This document shows positions 60,320 through 64,000 of a stretch of 64,000 nucleotides of DNA, piece after piece. The stretch spans positions 47,529-111,528 of the forward strand of contig KB297594.1 of the NCBI GenBank assembly GCA_000328365.1. Direction: 5' to 3'. The translations under genes were made by a program, and so were the position numbers. Position 1 is the stretch's first letter. Every line of letters begins with the position of its first letter. The notes beneath the pieces were generated by a model that saw nothing but the letters and a program-made list of their open reading frames with translations, was not told where the DNA came from and made no database searches. This DNA is from Capitella teleta. Its lineage: Eukaryota; Annelida; Polychaeta; Capitellidae.

Positions 60320-62698
60320 ATTGACATTTCGCAAAAGAGTGAATTAGATTTCAGAGCTGGACCTCTGTATAGCCCTACACACTATTGTGGATGACATTGA
60401 CGAGATCCACTTTGATCTTTTCACCAACTTGCCCTCGGACCATGCCCCTCTGTCGGTAACTGTCAACTCCTCTCGAAACCGCCCAGTTATCATGTCTTCT
60501 CTGAGAACCCGTGCTACACATTTGGGTCAGCATGCTGCCCTTGTTTCGAGGCCCACCCCACATTGTAAGAAACCAATACCCTCTCCCTGATTCCTCCACC
60601 AACACCAGAATTGATCGAAGACACGATCAAAGACTTTTCCCGACACTTATAATTTTATGATCTCGCGAAATGCAGCCAGAAACCCCAACATACATTTGAT
60701 GATTCTCGCAGACGCTGGGCGCGCATCATCAACACAAAAGACTCCGCCCTTCTCTGGAAAGCTATCGACTGGAAGGGTAACTTCGATATCCGCACCGCCA
60801 ATAAATGTGACGTCAGTGACGAGAAATTTCGGGAACACTTTGAACGACTTCTGAACCCACTATAACTCCGTGAGCTGGACCTGAACTCTGAATTCACATG
60901 AACCATGTACATTCCTGTGCTGGACGATGATATTGAACCCTTTGAACTCGCTTATGTGATACAAATCAGTTGAAACCCAACGCAGCCTGCGGTCCAAATG
61001 GTGTCGCAGCAGGCCTCTTCAAAGCCCTGCCTCCAGACTGGTTCATGTCTCACACGTGTTGGGCAATCCAATCTTTCACTCTGAATATCCATTGTCTTCT
61101 GCAAACTTTTCAAAAATTGTTACTATTTTTTTAAAAAGGAGCTCGTAATGTTTGTGACAATTACAGAGGTATCAGTATTATGTCTAGCATTGAAAAGATT
61201 TATGACTATGTTCTTTGCAACGAGCTAATGAAGTGGTTCACGCCAGACAGAGAGCAAGCCGGTGCTCTCCTTGAACGAAGTTGTATGGATCACATTGCTG
61301 CCCTCCGACTTCTCATATCTTATGCTTTAGTTAAGAAAAAAAACCTATTTGTTGTGTTTGTAGATTTCTCAGAAGCTTATGATCGCATTTCCGTCACAAA
61401 CTAATGCAATGTCTACGCGATCTAGGTTGTGGGTCTACAATGTTGTCTGCCCTCGCATCAATGTATAATGTTCCCTGTGGAGTTCTAGGGACAACCATAA
61501 TGACTTTCCTTCTTGGTGTAAAGCAATGAGCACCCACTTCATGTTTTCTATTTACTGTGTATGTGAATGGCCTCACTAGGAATATGAAGCGGATCTGTGA
61601 TCCAGATGGTTTTCTGACCATTTTACATTTACTCTTACTAATGGATGACACCTGTATAATGGCAACCACAAGGGAAAGATGCTTGCAAAAAATCATCACT
61701 CTCAAGGATATTGTGATCAACCAATCTAAGACTAAATTCATGGTAATCAATGGATCTGAAACTGATAGAGCCCCAATTGAACTTGTCCACTCCTCCTCTA
61801 AGGTTTCTATCTCATATTGTGATGATTATGTGCACCTTGGCGCCCACTTCACTGATGATGGGAAGATTCCCCCATTGCATTGCTCTCCGTCAAAATGATG
61901 AATCCAAACAACTTGTTAAACTGCTCAATTTCATGCATAAAAATATTGATGCCCCTTACTGTGTGAAGAAGGAGGTTGTAGACGCTGCTTTCATGTCATT
62001 CATAATGTATTCCTGTGAAACATGACTCCTTTCACCTGTTAATCATTTGGCATCAATGTATCTAGCTGCTATAAAATCTCTTCTCTCTGTACGCAAAACC
62101 ACGGCAAATGCACTCTGTCTAATAGAAACACCTTACCCTCCGTTGAAGTATTGGATAAAAGGAAATACTTCCACCGTATACTCAACCGGGATATTGTTGA
62201 TGATGACCCCTTACTCTATGCGATCAATCTGCATGTAAAGACCCCAACAACCCACGGCGTATGCTCGGATTTTAAATGAATTCAGAACCACCTCACGAAG
62301 CTAAACGACGGACTGGAAATCCTGAGACATAGAATCCTGACCTCTTCCCGCTCAAAATTCCGTCCTTATGTGCCGTTTGCGGCTGATCGCTCATAATTTG
62401 AGAGTGGAAACAGGCCGCTGGTCACGTCTCCCCCGAGAGCAACGTATCTGCTCCTGGCTCGGCGATGTTCAATCTGAGGAACATATAGTTTGTCATTGTC
62501 CCCTAACCCTCGATGTCAGAGCAGCTTTTCCGAGTGTGAATTTCTCCTTTCCTGCCTTTTATTTTTGCCTCACCGCCTGCGATTGTGTGCAGGATGGTTG
62601 AGGCATGTTTATCTATTGCACGGTTATGACTTCTTTTCTTGCAATTGTATTTTTTTTTCTTGTTGGACTTTTTGTCAATAAAATATCTATCTATCTAG
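60320..62698 (+). mobile_element. 5'-truncated LINE with endonuclease tail, reverse transcriptase and ATCT tail
   Basis: Pieces in several frames follow LINE ORF2 order. The endonuclease C-terminus is LFTNLPSDHAPLSVTVNSS (about 60410-60470). A linker reads RRWARIINTKDSALLWKAID. The reverse transcriptase is NYRGISIMSSIEKIYDYVLC, MKWFTPDREQAGAL, LFVVFVDFSEAYDR and LLLMDDTCIMAT. The C-terminal part includes KTKFMVINGSETDRAPIE, DYVHLGAHFTDDGKI and SVRKTTANALCLIE, and a late Cys/His-type segment VQSEEHIVCHCPLTLDVR. The active site reads LMDD instead of YADD, which I recall as usual in one LINE group of marine invertebrates. Several stops and frame changes make it inactive. It ends AATAAAATATCTATCTATCT at 62678-62697, an ATCT-repeat tail. 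Confidence 0.88.
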
Positions 62699-63555
62699 GC
62701 CTATTGAGTGAATTTCAGGTTAAATATCGAGTCCCACGTCCTGTGTACGACATTATACATTTCAGCAACCGCATACAACAACAAACAAATAAAGATTAAA
62801 AATTAGATTAAAAATTATAGTTTATATAGCGACAAATTAGACTCTTCATTGTATTGTACGTGCAATATACACATACATGCTACTTGCACTGTATACACTA
62901 CACATAGTGCAACAAAACTCAGATTTCAGTTGATTTCTGTTCTTTTGGAACAGGACGTTTTTTGTCCGTCTTCTTCTATGATATACTGATGTAACGAGGA
63001 GGAGATAAACCCTAATGTAATAGGGATATCGTTTTATTTTTATATAGTTTTCTTTTTCTTAAATGATTTCCTTCTTGATTATTTCGCAAAAATGAGGCGG
63101 AAGAGGAGGGCGAGGGCCGAGCAGAGATATGTCGTGATCTAGTTTAATTAATTAATAATATTACGCTTCTCTGTTTTAATATCTTCTTAAATGCTCTCTT
63201 CAGAATGACTTGGATGCAATGCTCCTTTCCTGAAACAATTACGTCAATAGAAAGATCAGAAGAGGACTTCCAAGTGGTCGACCATCGGTCATGTACAAAT
63301 TCCGTCTTTGTATGGAGCTCGGTTGTATCAGACTGACATCAGATCGGGAGAATTGGAGAACCAAGAGGATCTTGTGCTTATGCGAACTAGCATTCCCTGT
63401 GACGACGATATGTTTCAACTTTGTTTTCATTCTGTAGCTGAGCATAAATTGAAAATTCCAAGCTCGTGTCTGAAAGTTTTGGCTCTGTATGAACACCTGA
63501 GACCAATTATTCGTACATCACTTAACATATAATTTTGCATATGCATATATGATAT
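62699..63555. other. Intergenic, no recognised gene
   Basis: An open frame at 63308-63532 on + encodes 74 residues (contains GELENQEDLVLMRTSIPCDD) with no recognised domain or splice context. I leave it uncalled. No other feature is seen. Confidence 0.4.
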
Positions 63556-64000
63556 TCAAAGTCAAAAGGAGTTTATTGGCATCAAAAAAATAATAAGTAG
63601 ATACAAATTTGATACCTTTTACAGACAATTAAATATAAATTGGCCAAAAAGGGCAGACCCCAGATGGAGTATGGGCCCTCATGTATGTACTATTACAGTT
63701 GTAATTTTCTTAATGTGTTTATAAATATGAATGCCAAACAAGTCAAATTATAATATAGAAAAGAAGAATGGATGATAAAAAAAAACCCAGAAAGAGATGG
63801 GAAGAGAAGGAAGAGAGAAAGAGAGTTGAGAGGTAGGAGAGGAGAATAGAAGGTTAGAAGTCAGGACTCAATATTTGAAAGGAATTTACGTTTTAAGTTT
63901 TTTTTTAATTCTGGAAATGGATGCGTCGTCGGGAAGTATTAAAATTTTGTTTCGCAAGGCTGAATTCTAAATTTTAGGGCCATTGTACCGAATCGAATGA
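63556..64000 (-). mobile_element. 3' end of another LINE, running off the window
   Basis: On the minus strand the window edge carries a damaged LINE C-terminus (an asparagine/lysine-rich F.ELKKNLKRKFLSNI pattern after a G...WN.LP-like start). It is followed by a 3' UTR and the ending GCCAATAAACTCCTTTTGAC next to 63556. It is on the opposite strand to the LINE at 60320-62698 and is a different family. Confidence 0.5.

Noticed and set aside
1-64000. CRISPR array, bacterial operon or prophage
   Set aside because: The spliced genes, poly(A) signals and SINE/LINE content show eukaryotic nuclear DNA; no regularly spaced direct repeats of CRISPR type occur.

Overview
The window is nuclear DNA of an animal, most likely a marine invertebrate. 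Genes are split by short GT-AG introns (about 50-700 bp, with one GC-AG intron). Protein families are metazoan: a class A GPCR, an AQP4-like aquaporin, a RhoGEF, an RNF26-like E3 ligase, a SMYD methyltransferase, an FMO and a Tudor protein. Intergenic DNA carries tRNA-derived SINEs, LINE fragments, MITEs and microsatellites. I cannot name the species. A run of N at 48636-48685 marks an assembly gap.

Layout. 1-7 kb: a small two-EF-hand protein, an intronless orphan GPCR and a six-exon aquaporin, all on +. 7-20 kb: no convincing gene. The part from about 9.8 kb lacks recognisable transposons, contains clustered homeodomain-type TAATTA cores and leads into a CCAAT/TATA promoter. 20.4-26.5 kb: a 15-exon gene for a C2-PDZ-DH-PH Rho exchange factor of 1002 residues. 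26.5-32.6 kb: non-coding, with two MITEs. 32.6-34 kb: an RNF26-like membrane RING ligase on -. 35.1-37.1 kb: a SMYD-type MYND/SET gene on + whose 5' exon I cannot find. 38.3-40 kb: LINE fragments and two recent tandem duplications. 40.1-40.7 kb: an intronless, TATA-driven gene of unknown function. 43.0-46.7 kb: an 11-exon gene on - with the order ARM-like, Tudor, ARM-like, RS-rich, C-terminal domain, coiled coil. 46-52.6 kb: SINEs, a TTTA array, LINE tails, a MITE and a decayed hAT transposon. 52.6-55.1 kb: a complete four-exon flavin monooxygenase on -. 55-64 kb: repeats, including a 2.4 kb 5'-truncated LINE.

The genes do not form an operon or a single pathway; each looks independently transcribed.

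Most notable: (1) an 8-9 bp word, TCATAACG(C), found on both strands far more often than expected and nearly absent from the 11.3-22.5 kb block; (2) the ARM-Tudor-ARM protein; (3) a RhoGEF joining C2 and PDZ modules to DH-PH and ending in a CaaX-like CLTC; (4) an active-looking tRNA-SINE family with one intact copy flanked by target site duplications. Exon structures were assembled by hand from splice signals and reading frame. Family assignments are from recalled motifs, without database searches.
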